NCBI RefSeq assembly: GCF_007671655.1
Contig: NZ_VCGX01000003.1
Span: 1-64,000 of the forward strand
Direction of reading: 5' to 3'
DNA length: 64,000 bases
Source: Marinobacter piscis
GTDB lineage: Bacteria; Pseudomonadota; Gammaproteobacteria; Pseudomonadales; Oleiphilaceae
The translations under genes were made by a program, and so were the position numbers. Shown in pieces: positions 27,831-37,916 of this stretch (positions within the stretch are counted from its first letter, which is position 1; each line of letters opens with the position of its first letter). The notes under the pieces were generated by a model. That model saw only the letters and a program-made list of their open reading frames with translations. It was not told the DNA's origin and ran no database searches.

Positions 27831-28797
27831 GATGCAGCAGCCCCGGATAAACGCGTATCAGGCGGACCCGGAAACGGTCCGGGCTCTGGGACGTGTCGCC
27901 GTTTTTATGGGGGGGGATTCCGCAGAGCGGGAAGTCTCGCTGAAAAGTGGAGAGGCTGTTCTTGCCGCCCTGGTATCGGCCGGCGTAGATGCCTTTGCTC
28001 TGGATGTTCAGGGCGACCTGCTAAAAACGGTAGAAAACCCTGAGTTCGACCGGGTGTTCATTGCTCTGCACGGTCGTGGCGGTGAAGACGGAACCCTGCA
28101 GGCCATTCTGTCTCAGGCCGGCATTCCGTACACCGGCAGTGAGGTCATGGCTTCAGCTCTCGCCATGGACAAGCTGCGGACCAAGTACGTATTTGCAGGC
28201 TGTGGCTTGCCGACACCAAAGTTCAGGGCGATGTCGGCCGCCAGTGAAGCCGAACAGATAATCACGGACCTGCGCCCGCCGTTGAGTGTCAAACCCTCGC
28301 GGGAAGGGTCCAGTATTGGTATCCGCAAGGTCACGACGGCTGCGGAACTGGTGGATGCCTATGAAGCGGCCGCTGTGCTGGACAACCTGGTGCTGGTGGA
28401 AGAGTGGATTGAGGGACCGGAGTTTACCGTCAGTCTGCTTCAGGACAGCGCCCTGCCAGCCATAGGGCTGAGCACAGACCATGAATTCTATGATTACGAC
28501 GCTAAATACCTGGCGGATGATACCCGATACCAGATTCCCTGTGGCCTGGCTCCGCGGGATGAAGTTAGGTTGCAGCGCCTTTCTCTGGAGGCATTCCGGG
28601 TGGTTGGCTGTCGCACATGGGGTCGCGTCGACATTATGCAGGACAGCAAGGGTGAGTTCTGGTTGCTGGAAGTGAACACCGTGCCGGGCATGACCGATCA
28701 CAGTCTGGTGCCCATGGCCGCAAGAGCGGCAGGGATCAGCTTTGAAGAACTGGTTGTACGGATTCTGCAGGACACTCTGGAGGGCGTGCATGCTTGA
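27823..28797 (+). CDS. ddlB: D-alanine:D-alanine ligase B
   Basis: An ATP-grasp enzyme that makes the D-Ala-D-Ala dipeptide used by MurF. It has 324 aa, with [21 protein letters not shown] near residue 30, [47 protein letters not shown] and [15 protein letters not shown]. The GTG at 27823 has CAGGAG at 27808-27813 and overlaps murC. ATG 27832 lies too far from that site. The gene sits between murC and ftsQ, the usual gammaproteobacterial place. Confidence 0.96.
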   Translation: MSEMQQPRINAYQADPETVRALGRVAVFMGGDSAEREVSLKSGEAVLAALVSAGVDAFALDVQGDLLKTVENPEFDRVFIALHGRGGEDGTLQAILSQAGIPYTGSEVMASALAMDKLRTKYVFAGCGLPTPKFRAMSAASEAEQIITDLRPPLSVKPSREGSSIGIRKVTTAAELVDAYEAAAVLDNLVLVEEWIEGPEFTVSLLQDSALPAIGLSTDHEFYDYDAKYLADDTRYQIPCGLAPRDEVRLQRLSLEAFRVVGCRTWGRVDIMQDSKGEFWLLEVNTVPGMTDHSLVPMAARAAGISFEELVVRILQDTLEGVHA

Positions 28798-29629
28798 AAC
28801 ACTGATGATCCGGAGTCGGGCGGTACCGCCTGACCCTCCCCGGCGCCGGGGAGCAACCTCCCTTGGGCCGGAGAAGGACCGGTTCGGAGTGTTGAAGGCA
28901 GTATTGTCTGCGGTCCCCTGGCTGCAGGCAGGTATGGGAATCGCAATCCTGCTTGCCGCAGGCCTGGTGCCATGGGCAACAGGTAAGGTGCTGGCGGCTA
29001 TGGACCAGAAAATTCAGGCCATTGATGTGCATGGTGATTTTGTTGGCGACAACCGTACCGCCATTGAACGACAGGCAGGCCAATGGATCGGGAAAAGCTA
29101 CTTTTCAACAGACCTGTCGGACATCAAGGCAGACCTGGAGGCGCGTCCCTGGGTTGAAACGGTTGCTGTGCGTCGGGAATGGCCCGGGCGCCTGGAAATC
29201 GACATCCGGGAGAAGAAACCGCTGGCCTATTGGACCGATGGCCGGTTGGTCAGTCGTACCGGCGAGGTTTTCCAGCCACCCAATCCGGAAGTGGCGGGGC
29301 GGCTGCCACAGCTTGCCGGCCCTGATGAGCGGATTCGTGATGTGATCGCCATGGCACGGACAATGAGCGACAACCTGCTGGAGCATGGCCTGGGTTTTTC
29401 AGGGTTGTCACTGGAGCGACGAGGGGCCTGGACCCTGAGCCTTGCAAACGGAATTGAAGTGGTGCTTGGCCGTGATCAGGTCGAGAAGCGCTTTGAGCGA
29501 TTTATCACAGTGTATGAAAACCGGCTGGTGTCCCGGTCGGATGAAGTTAGCCGGATAGATGCCCGTTACACAAACGGTGTGGCGGTTCAATGGAAGCCAG
29601 AGCAGGTTGCTTCCGGCCCAAAAACCTGA
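28790..29629 (+). CDS. ftsQ: Cell division protein FtsQ
   Basis: A bitopic membrane protein of the FtsQLB divisome complex. The frame opens upstream, but GGAGGG at 28779-28784 and the domain layout set the start at ATG 28790, giving 279 aa. The protein has a cytoplasmic tail of about 45 residues, one helix (WLQAGMGIAILLAAGLVPWATG), and a POTRA domain (IQAIDVHGDFVGDNRTAIER). The beta domain with WVETVAVRREWPGRLEIDIREK motifs follows. It overlaps ddlB by 8 bp. Confidence 0.94.
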   Translation: MLETLMIRSRAVPPDPPRRRGATSLGPEKDRFGVLKAVLSAVPWLQAGMGIAILLAAGLVPWATGKVLAAMDQKIQAIDVHGDFVGDNRTAIERQAGQWIGKSYFSTDLSDIKADLEARPWVETVAVRREWPGRLEIDIREKKPLAYWTDGRLVSRTGEVFQPPNPEVAGRLPQLAGPDERIRDVIAMARTMSDNLLEHGLGFSGLSLERRGAWTLSLANGIEVVLGRDQVEKRFERFITVYENRLVSRSDEVSRIDARYTNGVAVQWKPEQVASGPKT

Positions 29630-29665
29630 AAACAGTAAATTCAGACCTACGGTTTGGTGGAACAC

Positions 29666-30901
29666 ATGGCATCGGTTGAAACGGAAAACATGATTGTCGG
29701 CCTCGATATCGGCACCTCGAAAGTGGTTGCGATTGTCGGCAAGCGCAAAATGGACGGAACCATTGAAGTGGTGGGGATTGGTTCCCATCCGTCCCGGGGG
29801 CTGAAGCGGGGCGTTGTCGTCAATATTGAAACCACAGTTCAGGCCATTCAGCGGGCAGTAGAAGAAGCTGAACTGATGGCCGGGTGCCGTATTCACTCGG
29901 TTTACGCCGGGATTGCCGGCAGCCACATCAAAAGTCTGAACTCCCATGGCATTGTTGCGATCCGTGATCGGGAAGTAACCCAGGCAGATATTGACCGGGT
30001 GATCGATGCCGCACAGGCCGTCGCCATTCCGGCCGATCAGAAGATTCTGCATATTCTGCCGCAGGAATTTGTGATCGATAACCAGGAAGGCATCAAGGAG
30101 CCCATGGGCATGTCGGGTGTGCGCCTGGAGGCAAAGGTGCATCTGGTGACCTGTGCCGTTAACGCTGCCCAGAACATTGAGAAGTGTATTCGCCGGTGTG
30201 GCCTTGAAGCGGATGACATCATTCTGGAGCAGTTGGCATCCAGTCACGCCATTCTTACCGAGGATGAAAAAGAACTGGGTGTCTGTGTAGTGGATACCGG
30301 TGGCGGCACGACAGACATTGCCGTGTTTACCGGTGGCGCCATTCGCCATACCGCAGTGATTCCCATTGCCGGCGATCAGGTGACGAATGATATTGCCATG
30401 GCATTGCGCACTCCCACGCAAAATGCGGAAGAAATTAAAACCAAATATGCCTGTGCGTTAACACAACTGGCGGGTGCGGATGAAACCATCAAGGTGCCCA
30501 GTGTTGGTGACCGGCCGCCGCGGGATCTGTCGCGGCAGGCGCTGGCTGAAGTTGTGGAGCCTCGTTATGAAGAGCTTTTTACACTGGTTCAGTCGGAATT
30601 ACGGCGGTCGGGATTTGAAGACCTGATTCCGGCCGGCATCGTGATTACAGGCGGTTCCTCCACCATGGAAGGCGTGGTGGAACTGGCCGAGGAAATCTTC
30701 CACATGCCGGTAAGGCTCGCCTGTCCGCAGGCAGTTTCCGGCATGACGGAAGTCGTCAATAACCCGATTTACGCCACGGGCGTCGGGTTGCTGATACACG
30801 GTTTTCGGCAGATGGATCTTGGCCGGGGGCCTGTGCTCAAGGGTGAAGACGCACCCTCGCTGTTTGAGCGCATGAAAGCCTGGTTTACCGGTCATTTCTG
30901 A
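29666..30901 (+). CDS. ftsA: Cell division protein FtsA
   Basis: An actin-like ATPase that tethers FtsZ to the membrane and recruits later divisome proteins. It has 411 aa from ATG 29666 (MASVETENMIVGLDIGTSKV). An in-frame TTG/GTG lies just upstream, but the family starts here. Phosphate and adenosine loops: GLDIGTSKVVAIVG, VVDTGGGTTDIAVF and ITGGSSTMEGVVELAEEIF. The C-terminal amphipathic membrane-targeting sequence (SLFERMKAWFTGHF) is intact. It lies 36 bases after ftsQ and about 100 before ftsZ. Confidence 0.97.
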   Translation: MASVETENMIVGLDIGTSKVVAIVGKRKMDGTIEVVGIGSHPSRGLKRGVVVNIETTVQAIQRAVEEAELMAGCRIHSVYAGIAGSHIKSLNSHGIVAIRDREVTQADIDRVIDAAQAVAIPADQKILHILPQEFVIDNQEGIKEPMGMSGVRLEAKVHLVTCAVNAAQNIEKCIRRCGLEADDIILEQLASSHAILTEDEKELGVCVVDTGGGTTDIAVFTGGAIRHTAVIPIAGDQVTNDIAMALRTPTQNAEEIKTKYACALTQLAGADETIKVPSVGDRPPRDLSRQALAEVVEPRYEELFTLVQSELRRSGFEDLIPAGIVITGGSSTMEGVVELAEEIFHMPVRLACPQAVSGMTEVVNNPIYATGVGLLIHGFRQMDLGRGPVLKGEDAPSLFERMKAWFTGHF

Positions 30902-30999
30902 CGGTGCCGGGAAAGCAGTAAACGAAGGTATCTCGAAAATACACTCTCGGATAAACAGCCTGGAACAAGGCTGAAAAAACAGCACGAAGGAGTAGGGGA

Positions 31000-32157
31000 A
31001 TGTTTGAACTAGTAGATAATGTCCAGCAAAACGCTGTGATTAAAGTCGTCGGTGTTGGCGGTGGTGGCGGTAACGCTGTTCGCCACATGCTCAACAGCGA
31101 CATTGAAGGTGTGGAGTTTGTCTGCGCCAATACAGATGCTCAGGCACTGACTGATCTGGACGCGCGCCAGATCATCCAGCTGGGCGGTAACATCACCAAA
31201 GGTCTGGGAGCCGGGGCCAACCCGGAAATCGGCCGTCAGTCGGCCCTGGAGGATCGCGACCGTATTGCTGAAGCCATAGATGGCGCCGACATGGTGTTTA
31301 TCACGGCCGGCATGGGCGGTGGTACAGGCACGGGTGCAGCACCCATTGTGGCCGAAGTGGCCCGCGAGATGGGTATTCTCACTGTAGCTGTGGTTACCAA
31401 GCCCTTCAATTTTGAAGGCGGTAAGCGCATGAGCCTGGCCGAGGAAGGTCTCAGGGAGCTGGAAGAGACGGTAGATTCCCTGATCACCATCCCGAACGAA
31501 AAGCTGCTTGCCGTAATGGGCAAGAAAACCAGCCTGCTGGACGCATTTGCAGCGGCAAATGACGTTCTTCTGGGTGCGGTTCAGGGTATTGCAGATCTGA
31601 TCACCCGCAATGGCATGATCAACGTCGACTTTGCTGACGTTAAAACCGTCATGTCCGAGATGGGCATGGCCATGATGGGCACAGCAAGGGCAACGGGCGA
31701 CAGCCGGGCGCAGGAAGCAGCCGAAGCCGCCATTCGCAGTCCGCTGCTGGAGGATGTCAATCTGCAGGGCGCCAAAGGCATTCTGGTCAATATCACGGCC
31801 GGTATGGACCTGAACCTGGGCGAATTCTCCGAGGTTGGCGATATTGTGCGTGAGTTTGCTTCAGAGTCTGCCACGGTTGTTGTAGGTACGGTGATTGATC
31901 CGGAAATGACCGACGAGCTGAAGGTGACTGTTGTCGCAACCGGGCTTGGCGGAGACCGGGAGAAACCGACCAAGGTTGTGGACAACACCCGCACCCTGGA
32001 TGGCAAAACCGATTACAATCAGCTGGATCGTCCGGCAATCCTGCGTCGTCGTGCGGTTGCCGATGGCAACGTTGCGCTCGACCAGAGCCGGGAAAGCGAA
32101 GAGCAGGGAGTCGACTATCTCGATATTCCCGCATTCCTTCGCAGACAGGCTGACTGA
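31000..32157 (+). CDS. ftsZ: Cell division protein FtsZ
   Basis: A tubulin-like GTPase that forms the division ring. It has 385 aa. The N-terminal nucleotide-binding segment is VVGVGGGGGNAV, the tubulin signature is GGGTGTG (106-112), and the T7 loop is NVDFADVKTVM. A short linker leads to the conserved C-terminal peptide DYLDIPAFLRRQAD, which binds FtsA and ZipA. AAGGAGTAGGGG precedes the ATG. A gap of 98 bp separates it from ftsA. Confidence 0.98.
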   Translation: MFELVDNVQQNAVIKVVGVGGGGGNAVRHMLNSDIEGVEFVCANTDAQALTDLDARQIIQLGGNITKGLGAGANPEIGRQSALEDRDRIAEAIDGADMVFITAGMGGGTGTGAAPIVAEVAREMGILTVAVVTKPFNFEGGKRMSLAEEGLRELEETVDSLITIPNEKLLAVMGKKTSLLDAFAAANDVLLGAVQGIADLITRNGMINVDFADVKTVMSEMGMAMMGTARATGDSRAQEAAEAAIRSPLLEDVNLQGAKGILVNITAGMDLNLGEFSEVGDIVREFASESATVVVGTVIDPEMTDELKVTVVATGLGGDREKPTKVVDNTRTLDGKTDYNQLDRPAILRRRAVADGNVALDQSRESEEQGVDYLDIPAFLRRQAD

Positions 32158-32171
32158 TAATCTGTTGCAAT

Positions 32172-32274
32172 AGTGCACCGGTACTGCACTCTGGCCGTGC
32201 AGAAAAACCGGGGTGGAAGCGCTGACGTACCTGCAACCCGATAGTGTGCGGGCAACAGGCCGTATTGGGCCTGT
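32172..32274 (+). other. Competing hairpins in the ftsZ-lpxC gap
   Basis: AGTGCA (32172-32177) can pair with TGCACT (32185-32190). The overlapping CTGCAC (32184-32189) can instead pair with GTGCAG (32197-32202), so the two stems exclude each other. A third perfect stem is ACAGGCC/GGCCTGT (32255-32261 / 32268-32274). None has a T tract, so they are not simple terminators. Confidence 0.35.
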
Positions 32275-32357
32275 AAATGGTACCCAGTCGTATTTTTTGA
32301 TATTCTACGGCCAGTTTTTGCTTGGAATATCGCCAATTTTTACGGAATAACGAACCG

Positions 32358-33275
32358 ATGATCAGACAACGGACACTTAAAAACACGATCCGTGCTACCG
32401 GCATCGGGCTGCACTCAGGGGAGAAGGTGTACCTTACCCTGAAACCGGCGCCGGTAGATTCGGGAATCATTTTCCGCCGCACCGATCTCGACCCGGCGGT
32501 CGAGATCCTGGCATGCGCCGAAAATGTGGGTGAGACCATGCTGTCCACGACGCTGGTAAAAGACGGTGTTCGTGTGGCGACAATTGAACACTTGTTGTCA
32601 GCCATGGCTGGTCTCGGTATCGATAACTGCTATGTTGAGCTAAGCGCAGCAGAAGTACCGATTATGGACGGCTCTGCGGGACCATTCGTGTTCCTGCTGC
32701 AGTCTGCCGGCATTGCCGAACAGGATGCCCCCAAGCGATTCATTCGCATCAAGCGGGAAGTCACCGTTGAAGAAGGTGACAAAAAAGCCACCTTCCTGCC
32801 GTTCGAAGGCTTCAAGGTGAGTTTTGGAATCGACTTTGATCACCCTGCGTTCAAAGATCGTGTCCAGACCGCTACGGTCGATTTTTCAAGCACGTCTTTC
32901 GTTAAGGAAGTCAGCCGTGCACGGACTTTCGGGTTCATGCGCGATATTGAAAAACTCCGGGCGATGAACCTGGCTCTGGGCGGCAGCGTCGACAATGCCA
33001 TTGTGGTTGACGACTACAGAATCCTGAACGAGGACGGTCTTCGCTATGAGGACGAGTTCGTCAAGCACAAAGTACTGGATGCGATCGGCGATCTGTACCT
33101 GTTGGGCAACAGCCTGATTGGTGAGTTCCGCGGCATCAAGTCCGGTCATGATCTGAATAATAAGTTGCTGCGCAAACTTCAGGCAGAAGAGGATGCGTGG
33201 GAAGTGGTTACGTTTGATAACGAAGAAACCGCGCCCATCTCCTATATGAAGCCTGTGCTTGCGGTACCGGCATAA
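32358..33275 (+). CDS. lpxC: UDP-3-O-acyl-N-acetylglucosamine deacetylase
   Basis: A zinc enzyme that catalyses the committed step of lipid A synthesis. The start is ATG 32358 ([21 protein letters not shown]), giving 305 aa. Zinc ligands are H78 (IEHLL), H237 ([12 protein letters not shown]) and D241, and the catalytic His is H264 in [12 protein letters not shown]. The 200-bp gap after ftsZ, with its hairpins, may hold a separate promoter; TATTCT at 32301 is a weak -10 candidate. In enterobacteria LpxC is degraded by FtsH; the C-terminus here ([11 protein letters not shown]) resembles the E. coli degron only partly. Confidence 0.96.
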   Translation: MIRQRTLKNTIRATGIGLHSGEKVYLTLKPAPVDSGIIFRRTDLDPAVEILACAENVGETMLSTTLVKDGVRVATIEHLLSAMAGLGIDNCYVELSAAEVPIMDGSAGPFVFLLQSAGIAEQDAPKRFIRIKREVTVEEGDKKATFLPFEGFKVSFGIDFDHPAFKDRVQTATVDFSSTSFVKEVSRARTFGFMRDIEKLRAMNLALGGSVDNAIVVDDYRILNEDGLRYEDEFVKHKVLDAIGDLYLLGNSLIGEFRGIKSGHDLNNKLLRKLQAEEDAWEVVTFDNEETAPISYMKPVLAVPA

Positions 33276-33286
33276 GGCTGGATGCC

Positions 33287-33733
33287 TTAATCCCGGACGT
33301 GGCTTGCGAGTTTTTCGAGAACCTCGCGTAGTTTTTTATCCTTCGTGTGCCCGGCCTCCTCTTTAAGGAGTCGGGCATTCTCTTTGCTGAGCACCGCTTT
33401 TTTTACCTGTGGCTGTTCGGAAAATCTGGGAGGCGTTACTTTCACGTTAAGCTTCCAGACAAACCGGAACAGCTCATTCTCACGCAGCTTTTCCATGATT
33501 TCATGCTGACGGAAACGGATCTGGCTGGCTTTCCCGGCATTTTCTGCGGAGAGCGTCATAACCCCTTCCAGGCAGCACACAAAGCGTGTTCCAGTGGCCA
33601 GCGCAGGCGGCAGTGTTGCCAGAACCGCTTCTTCAGCCTGGCTGTGGGTATTTGCCTTTGCAATCAGTTCCCGCAGTACCGGGGTCCTTCCAAGAGTGTC
33701 GAAGGTCACTTTTTGCTCATTTTTCCGGGTCAT
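33287..33733 (-). CDS. dciA: DciA-type replicative helicase loader (DUF721)
   Basis: DciA proteins (DUF721) interact with DnaB and are the ancestral helicase-loading factors in bacteria without DnaC. The frame is open for 291 codons, but the coding-like part begins at MTRKNEQKVTFDTLG (ATG 33733), giving 148 aa. The KH-like core, with ATLPPALATGTRFVCCLEGVMTLSAENAGKASQIRFRQHEIMEKL split over residues about 40-85, is typical. A Lys/Glu-rich helical tail follows. It is located between lpxC and secA, where Pseudomonas also carries its dciA. It is convergent with lpxC (11 bp apart). Confidence 0.83.
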   Translation of the reverse strand: MTRKNEQKVTFDTLGRTPVLRELIAKANTHSQAEEAVLATLPPALATGTRFVCCLEGVMTLSAENAGKASQIRFRQHEIMEKLRENELFRFVWKLNVKVTPPRFSEQPQVKKAVLSKENARLLKEEAGHTKDKKLREVLEKLASHVRD

Positions 33734-33965
33734 GGGGTGGGTTCTTCTCGACGACAATGATAACGATTGGTTACACTTCGGCACCTTTTCTGCATAGTGC
33801 CGGCGCCTCCCTTGTTTTACCTTGTTGTGAATGAGTGTGTCTACCGGGCGCTGCGCTTTTAACAGTACGTAGTTGTTGCCAGGGATGGCAGACCCGCTCG
33901 GAATCGTCTGGGTTGCAACGCTACAGGATGACGGTTGTGGCTCGTTTATGAAACCAGAAGACAAT

Positions 33966-34901
33966 ATGAATATTATTTTTGTTGGCAAAAGCCATGGGCA
34001 ATCTCGTGTGCTGTCGCTTAATGGAACAGTGGTGTTTGCTCTGGCACTTGTGGTCCTGGCGCTGATTGTTTCAGCTGGCTGGGCCGGGTACCGGCTGGCC
34101 ATAGCTGAGGCTGAAGCCCGTGAACCGACCGAGTCGGAACTTGTTGCACACTGGCGTGGCAAACTGTCTGAACAGAAAACCGAGCTGGCAGGGCTGCAAC
34201 AGAGCGTGCAGGCGCAGGTGGATGCCCTGACGCTGCGTCTTGGTGAAATCCAGGGTCGTCTGTTGCGTCTGGATGCTCTGGGTCAGCGGTTTGTGGAATC
34301 CGGGCTGGTGGCCAGTGATGAGTTTGACTTCAGCCAGCCGGCAGCTGTGGGTGGCCCTGAGGAGTCCTTGTCATCAGATTCCTTTTCCGCCCCTGAGCTG
34401 ACGCGGATGATTGACGAACTGGAAAACAAAATGCAGAGCCGGGAGCAGCAGCTACGCCTGCTGGATCAGGTCTCATCCCGCCGGAAGCTGGAAGATGAGC
34501 TCTACCTTGAAGGCCGGCCAATCACCTGGGGCTGGCTGTCTTCCCCATATGGTTATCGTTCGGATCCGTTCAACGGAAAGCGTACCTGGCATGCTGGGGT
34601 GGACTTGGCGGGTAAAGATGGCAGTGACATTATTGCCGTTGCAGGTGGGGTGGTAACCTATGCGTCCGAGCGCAGAGGTTATGGAAATCTGGTTGAGGTC
34701 GATCATGGCGATGGCCTGGTTACTCGCTATGCCCATTGCAAGACAATCAAGGCCAAAGTGGGTGATGTCGTGCAGAAAGGCCAGGTGCTGGCGCTGATGG
34801 GAAGTACCGGTCGCTCTACCGGGCCCCACGTACACTTTGAGGTGATACGTAACGGCAAAACTGAAAACCCTGAAACCTATATTAAAAGAGCCAGCCGGTA
34901 A
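33966..34901 (+). CDS. Membrane-anchored M23 (LytM) metallopeptidase
   Basis: A probable peptidoglycan endopeptidase acting in the periplasm. From ATG 33966 it has 311 aa: a short cytoplasmic N-terminus, one membrane helix (TVVFALALVVLALIVSAGWA, 21-40), a coiled coil (about 62-110), a linker, and a C-terminal LytM domain. The zinc site is complete: H209 and D213 (HAGVD), H257 (YAHCK), H288 and H290 (HVHFE), so it should be active, unlike EnvC or NlpD. The start choice is uncertain; ATG 33948 is in frame. It occupies the place where E. coli has secM, but it is unrelated to SecM. Confidence 0.9.
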   Translation: MNIIFVGKSHGQSRVLSLNGTVVFALALVVLALIVSAGWAGYRLAIAEAEAREPTESELVAHWRGKLSEQKTELAGLQQSVQAQVDALTLRLGEIQGRLLRLDALGQRFVESGLVASDEFDFSQPAAVGGPEESLSSDSFSAPELTRMIDELENKMQSREQQLRLLDQVSSRRKLEDELYLEGRPITWGWLSSPYGYRSDPFNGKRTWHAGVDLAGKDGSDIIAVAGGVVTYASERRGYGNLVEVDHGDGLVTRYAHCKTIKAKVGDVVQKGQVLALMGSTGRSTGPHVHFEVIRNGKTENPETYIKRASR

Positions 34902-34990
34902 CCCTGTATAGCGCCAGCTTCAACAGGCGCTACCGCTTCCGGTATTTGCCAACAGGCGGCGCAGAATGCCGGCACTGTGAGCCCTGCCTT

Positions 34991-35018
34991 TTGTACTCTT
35001 GTTAAATAAGGTTAGAAT
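34991..35018 (+). promoter_or_regulatory. Promoter candidate for secA
   Basis: TTGTAC (34991-34996) and TAGAAT (35013-35018) are 16 bp apart, 38 bases before the secA ATG. An inverted repeat TAGCGCC/GGCGCTA (34909-34932) lies further upstream, just after the M23 stop. Confidence 0.5.
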
Positions 35019-35055
35019 GCCGTCTTCCTCCGTTTAATTAAAGAAGCAGTGGTCT

Positions 35056-37800
35056 ATGTTCTCAAAGTTTGCAACCAAGATGTTCGGCAGTAAAAATGCC
35101 AGAGAAATCAAGAGAATGCGCAAGATGGTCTCGCGCATTAATGGGCTTGAAGAGCAGTTTGGCAAGCTGACGGACTCGGAGTTGCAGGGGAAGACGGCTG
35201 AATTTCGTCGTCGGCTTGATGAAGGGGAGAAGCTGGATGCGTTGCTGCCGGAAGCATTTGCGACCGTCCGCGAAGCCAGCCGCCGTGTTATGGGCATGCG
35301 TCACTACGATGTTCAGATGATTGGCGCCATTACCCTTCATGAAGGCCACATTGCGGAGATGAAGACGGGTGAAGGTAAAACCCTGGTTGCAACGGCTGCT
35401 GTTTATCTTAATGCGCTGCCCCAGAAGGGCGTACACGTTGTCACGGTAAACGATTACCTTGCAAGTCGGGACGCCGAATGGATGGGTAAGCTATACCGTT
35501 TCCTCGGGCTACAGGTAGGCGTGGTTGTAGCGGGGCAGCCACCGGAGGAAAAGCGGGCAGCGTACCAGGCGGATATCACCTACGGTACCAATAACGAGTT
35601 CGGGTTTGACTACCTGCGCGACAATATGGCGTTCAGCACTGAAGACAAGGTACAGCGCGAGCTCCATTATGCGATTGTTGACGAAGTTGACTCCATACTG
35701 ATTGATGAAGCCCGTACGCCACTGATTATTTCCGGAGCCGCCGAAGACAGCTCCAAAGCTTACCGGGCCATTAATGAACTGGTTCCCGGCCTGGAAAAAG
35801 GGGAAGTCAGCGAGGAAGGGGAACCCTCTGGCCACTTCACCATTGATGAAAAGTCGCGTCAGGTAGAACTGACCGAGGCCGGGCATGAAAAGGTTGAGGA
35901 GCTGTTACTGAGTCGCGGCTTACTGGAAGAGGGCGAAAGCCTTTATTCAGCAGCCAACCTGAGCCTGTTGCACCATGTTCACTCAGCCTTGCGTGCCCAC
36001 CACCTGTTCCAGAAAGACGTGGATTACATTGTTCAGGGTGATCAGGTGGTCATCGTTGATGAACACACCGGCCGTACCATGCCGGGAAGGCGCTGGAGTG
36101 AAGGTCTGCATCAGGCAATGGAAGCGAAGGAAGGTCTGACCATTCAGGCAGAAAGCCAGACCCTGGCATCCACCACCTTCCAGAATTACTTCCGGCTATA
36201 CGACAAGCTCTCCGGGATGACGGGCACGGCGGATACGGAAGCTTTCGAGTTTCGCCAGATTTATGGACTTGATGTGGTGGTTATTCCGCCCAACAAGCCG
36301 ATCCAGCGGGTTGATTACAACGACCTTGTTTACCTCACCGAGGAAGAGAAGTTTCACGCCATCATTGATGAAATCAAGGATGTGACCGCTGAAGGGCGCC
36401 CCATTCTTGTGGGTACGGCCTCCATTGAGGCGTCTGAGCTGCTTTCCATGCTGCTGAAAAAAGCCCGCATTGAGCACAAGATCCTGAACGCCAAACAGCA
36501 CGAATCTGAGGCGCAGATTATTGCTCAGGCGGGCCGCCCGGGTGCGGTTACTATAGCAACCAACATGGCCGGCCGGGGTACCGACATTGTCCTGGGTGGT
36601 AACTGGGAACATGAGGCTGCGGCGCTGGACAACCCGACAGAGGAAGACGTTGCGCGCCTGAAGGCCGAGTGGACAGAGCGGCACAATCAGGTTCTGGAAG
36701 CCGGTGGTCTGCACATTGTGGGTACCGAGCGTCACGAATCCCGGCGTATCGACAATCAGCTGCGTGGTCGTGCCGGACGCCAGGGTGACCCGGGGTCTTC
36801 CCGCTTCTTCCTGTCCCTGGAAGACAACCTGATGCGTATCTTTGCGCCAGACCGGGTCAAGAGCCTGATGCAGGCCATGGGCATGAAAAAGGGAGAGGCG
36901 ATTGAGCACCGCATGGTGTCCAATGCCATTGAAAAGTCCCAGCGCAAGGTTGAAGGCCGTAACTTCGACATGCGTAAGACATTGCTGGAGTATGATGATG
37001 TCGCAAATGACCAGCGCTCGGTCATTTACGAACAGCGTAACGAGGTAATGTCCTCTGAAGATGTCTCCGACATGGTTGATACCATCCGCGCGGACGTTGT
37101 GGATGCGATGGTGAGCGAGTACATACCGCCTCAGAGTATGCCTGAGCAGTGGGACGTGGCAGGTCTGGAATCCCAGCTGCAATCGGAAATGGCGATTGAT
37201 CTGCCGGTTCAGCAGTGGCTGGATGAAGACAAAAAGCTCTACGAAGACAACCTGCGCAAGAAAATTCTGGATGAAATAGTGGCAGCGTATCAGGCCAAGG
37301 AAGAAGTGGCCGGTGCCGAGTCCATGCGCAAGTTCGAAAAACAGGTATTTTTGCAGGTGCTCGATACCTTGTGGAAGGAACATCTTTCCAATATGGACCA
37401 CCTGCGCCGTGGTATTCACCTGCGCGGTTACGCCCAGAAAAACCCGAAGCAGGAGTATAAGCGTGAGGCGTTTAACCTGTTCCAGGATATGCTCGAGACC
37501 ATGAAGCGCGATGTCACCCGCGTGCTGTGTCACGTTCGGGTACAAAGCCGTGAAGAGATGGAAGAGGTTGAGCGTCGTCGTAAGGAAGAGCTTGAGCAGG
37601 AGCTTGCCCGCGCCCGTTTGCAGCACGAAGAAACCAGCGCGACAGCCCAGAGTGAGGGTGAGGAAGAGCGACGGAATGAAGGTCAGGGCCAGGCAACGCC
37701 TGAGACTTTCGTGCGACAGGAGCGCAAGGTTGGCCGAAACGAGCCCTGTCCATGCGGATCCGGGAAAAAGTATAAGCAGTGTTGTGGCAAGGTAAGCTGA
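35056..37800 (+). CDS. secA: Preprotein translocase ATPase SecA
   Basis: The motor that drives unfolded proteins through SecYEG. It has 914 aa, close to the E. coli 901. Walker A is MKTGEGKT (102-109), and the DEAD-type motif is in [16 protein letters not shown] near residue 210. The second NBF has [17 protein letters not shown] and [22 protein letters not shown]. The C-terminal zinc domain [13 protein letters not shown] (898-910), which binds SecB, is intact. No SecM-type arrest peptide is present upstream, so secA control differs from E. coli. Confidence 0.98.
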   Translation: MFSKFATKMFGSKNAREIKRMRKMVSRINGLEEQFGKLTDSELQGKTAEFRRRLDEGEKLDALLPEAFATVREASRRVMGMRHYDVQMIGAITLHEGHIAEMKTGEGKTLVATAAVYLNALPQKGVHVVTVNDYLASRDAEWMGKLYRFLGLQVGVVVAGQPPEEKRAAYQADITYGTNNEFGFDYLRDNMAFSTEDKVQRELHYAIVDEVDSILIDEARTPLIISGAAEDSSKAYRAINELVPGLEKGEVSEEGEPSGHFTIDEKSRQVELTEAGHEKVEELLLSRGLLEEGESLYSAANLSLLHHVHSALRAHHLFQKDVDYIVQGDQVVIVDEHTGRTMPGRRWSEGLHQAMEAKEGLTIQAESQTLASTTFQNYFRLYDKLSGMTGTADTEAFEFRQIYGLDVVVIPPNKPIQRVDYNDLVYLTEEEKFHAIIDEIKDVTAEGRPILVGTASIEASELLSMLLKKARIEHKILNAKQHESEAQIIAQAGRPGAVTIATNMAGRGTDIVLGGNWEHEAAALDNPTEEDVARLKAEWTERHNQVLEAGGLHIVGTERHESRRIDNQLRGRAGRQGDPGSSRFFLSLEDNLMRIFAPDRVKSLMQAMGMKKGEAIEHRMVSNAIEKSQRKVEGRNFDMRKTLLEYDDVANDQRSVIYEQRNEVMSSEDVSDMVDTIRADVVDAMVSEYIPPQSMPEQWDVAGLESQLQSEMAIDLPVQQWLDEDKKLYEDNLRKKILDEIVAAYQAKEEVAGAESMRKFEKQVFLQVLDTLWKEHLSNMDHLRRGIHLRGYAQKNPKQEYKREAFNLFQDMLETMKRDVTRVLCHVRVQSREEMEEVERRRKEELEQELARARLQHEETSATAQSEGEEERRNEGQGQATPETFVRQERKVGRNEPCPCGSGKKYKQCCGKVS

Positions 37801-37832
37801 CCCCCCCGGCGCTGATACACGCTAAGATACGG

Positions 37833-37876
37833 AGCCCGCAATCGACCAGGTAACTGGCAGACTGCGGGCTTTTCTA
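37833..37876 (+). terminator. Rho-independent terminator after secA
   Basis: AGCCCGCA (37833-37840) pairs with TGCGGGCT (37863-37870), with an inner CCAG/CTGG stem, followed by a TTTTCT tract. It sits between secA and argJ. Confidence 0.72.
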
Positions 37877-37916
37877 TTTCAGATACATTTATTACAGAGT
37901 CATAAGGAGCGGCAGG

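Noticed and set aside
29408..30421. 337-codon minus-strand frame opposite ftsQ/ftsA
   Set aside because: Antisense to two certain division genes; Asn/His-rich shadow composition.
33734..34162. N-terminal extension of the dciA frame
   Set aside because: The extra 143 codons have no homology, run antisense into the M23 gene and show low-complexity Ser/Arg composition; ATG 33733 fits the family.
33966..35055. SecM arrest peptide upstream of secA
   Set aside because: The gene before secA is a LytM peptidase and has no FxxxxWIxxxxGIRAGP-type arrest sequence.
36196..37626. 476-codon open frame on the minus strand
   Set aside because: Fully antisense to secA, with no recognisable domain and His/Gln-rich shadow composition; secA is certain.
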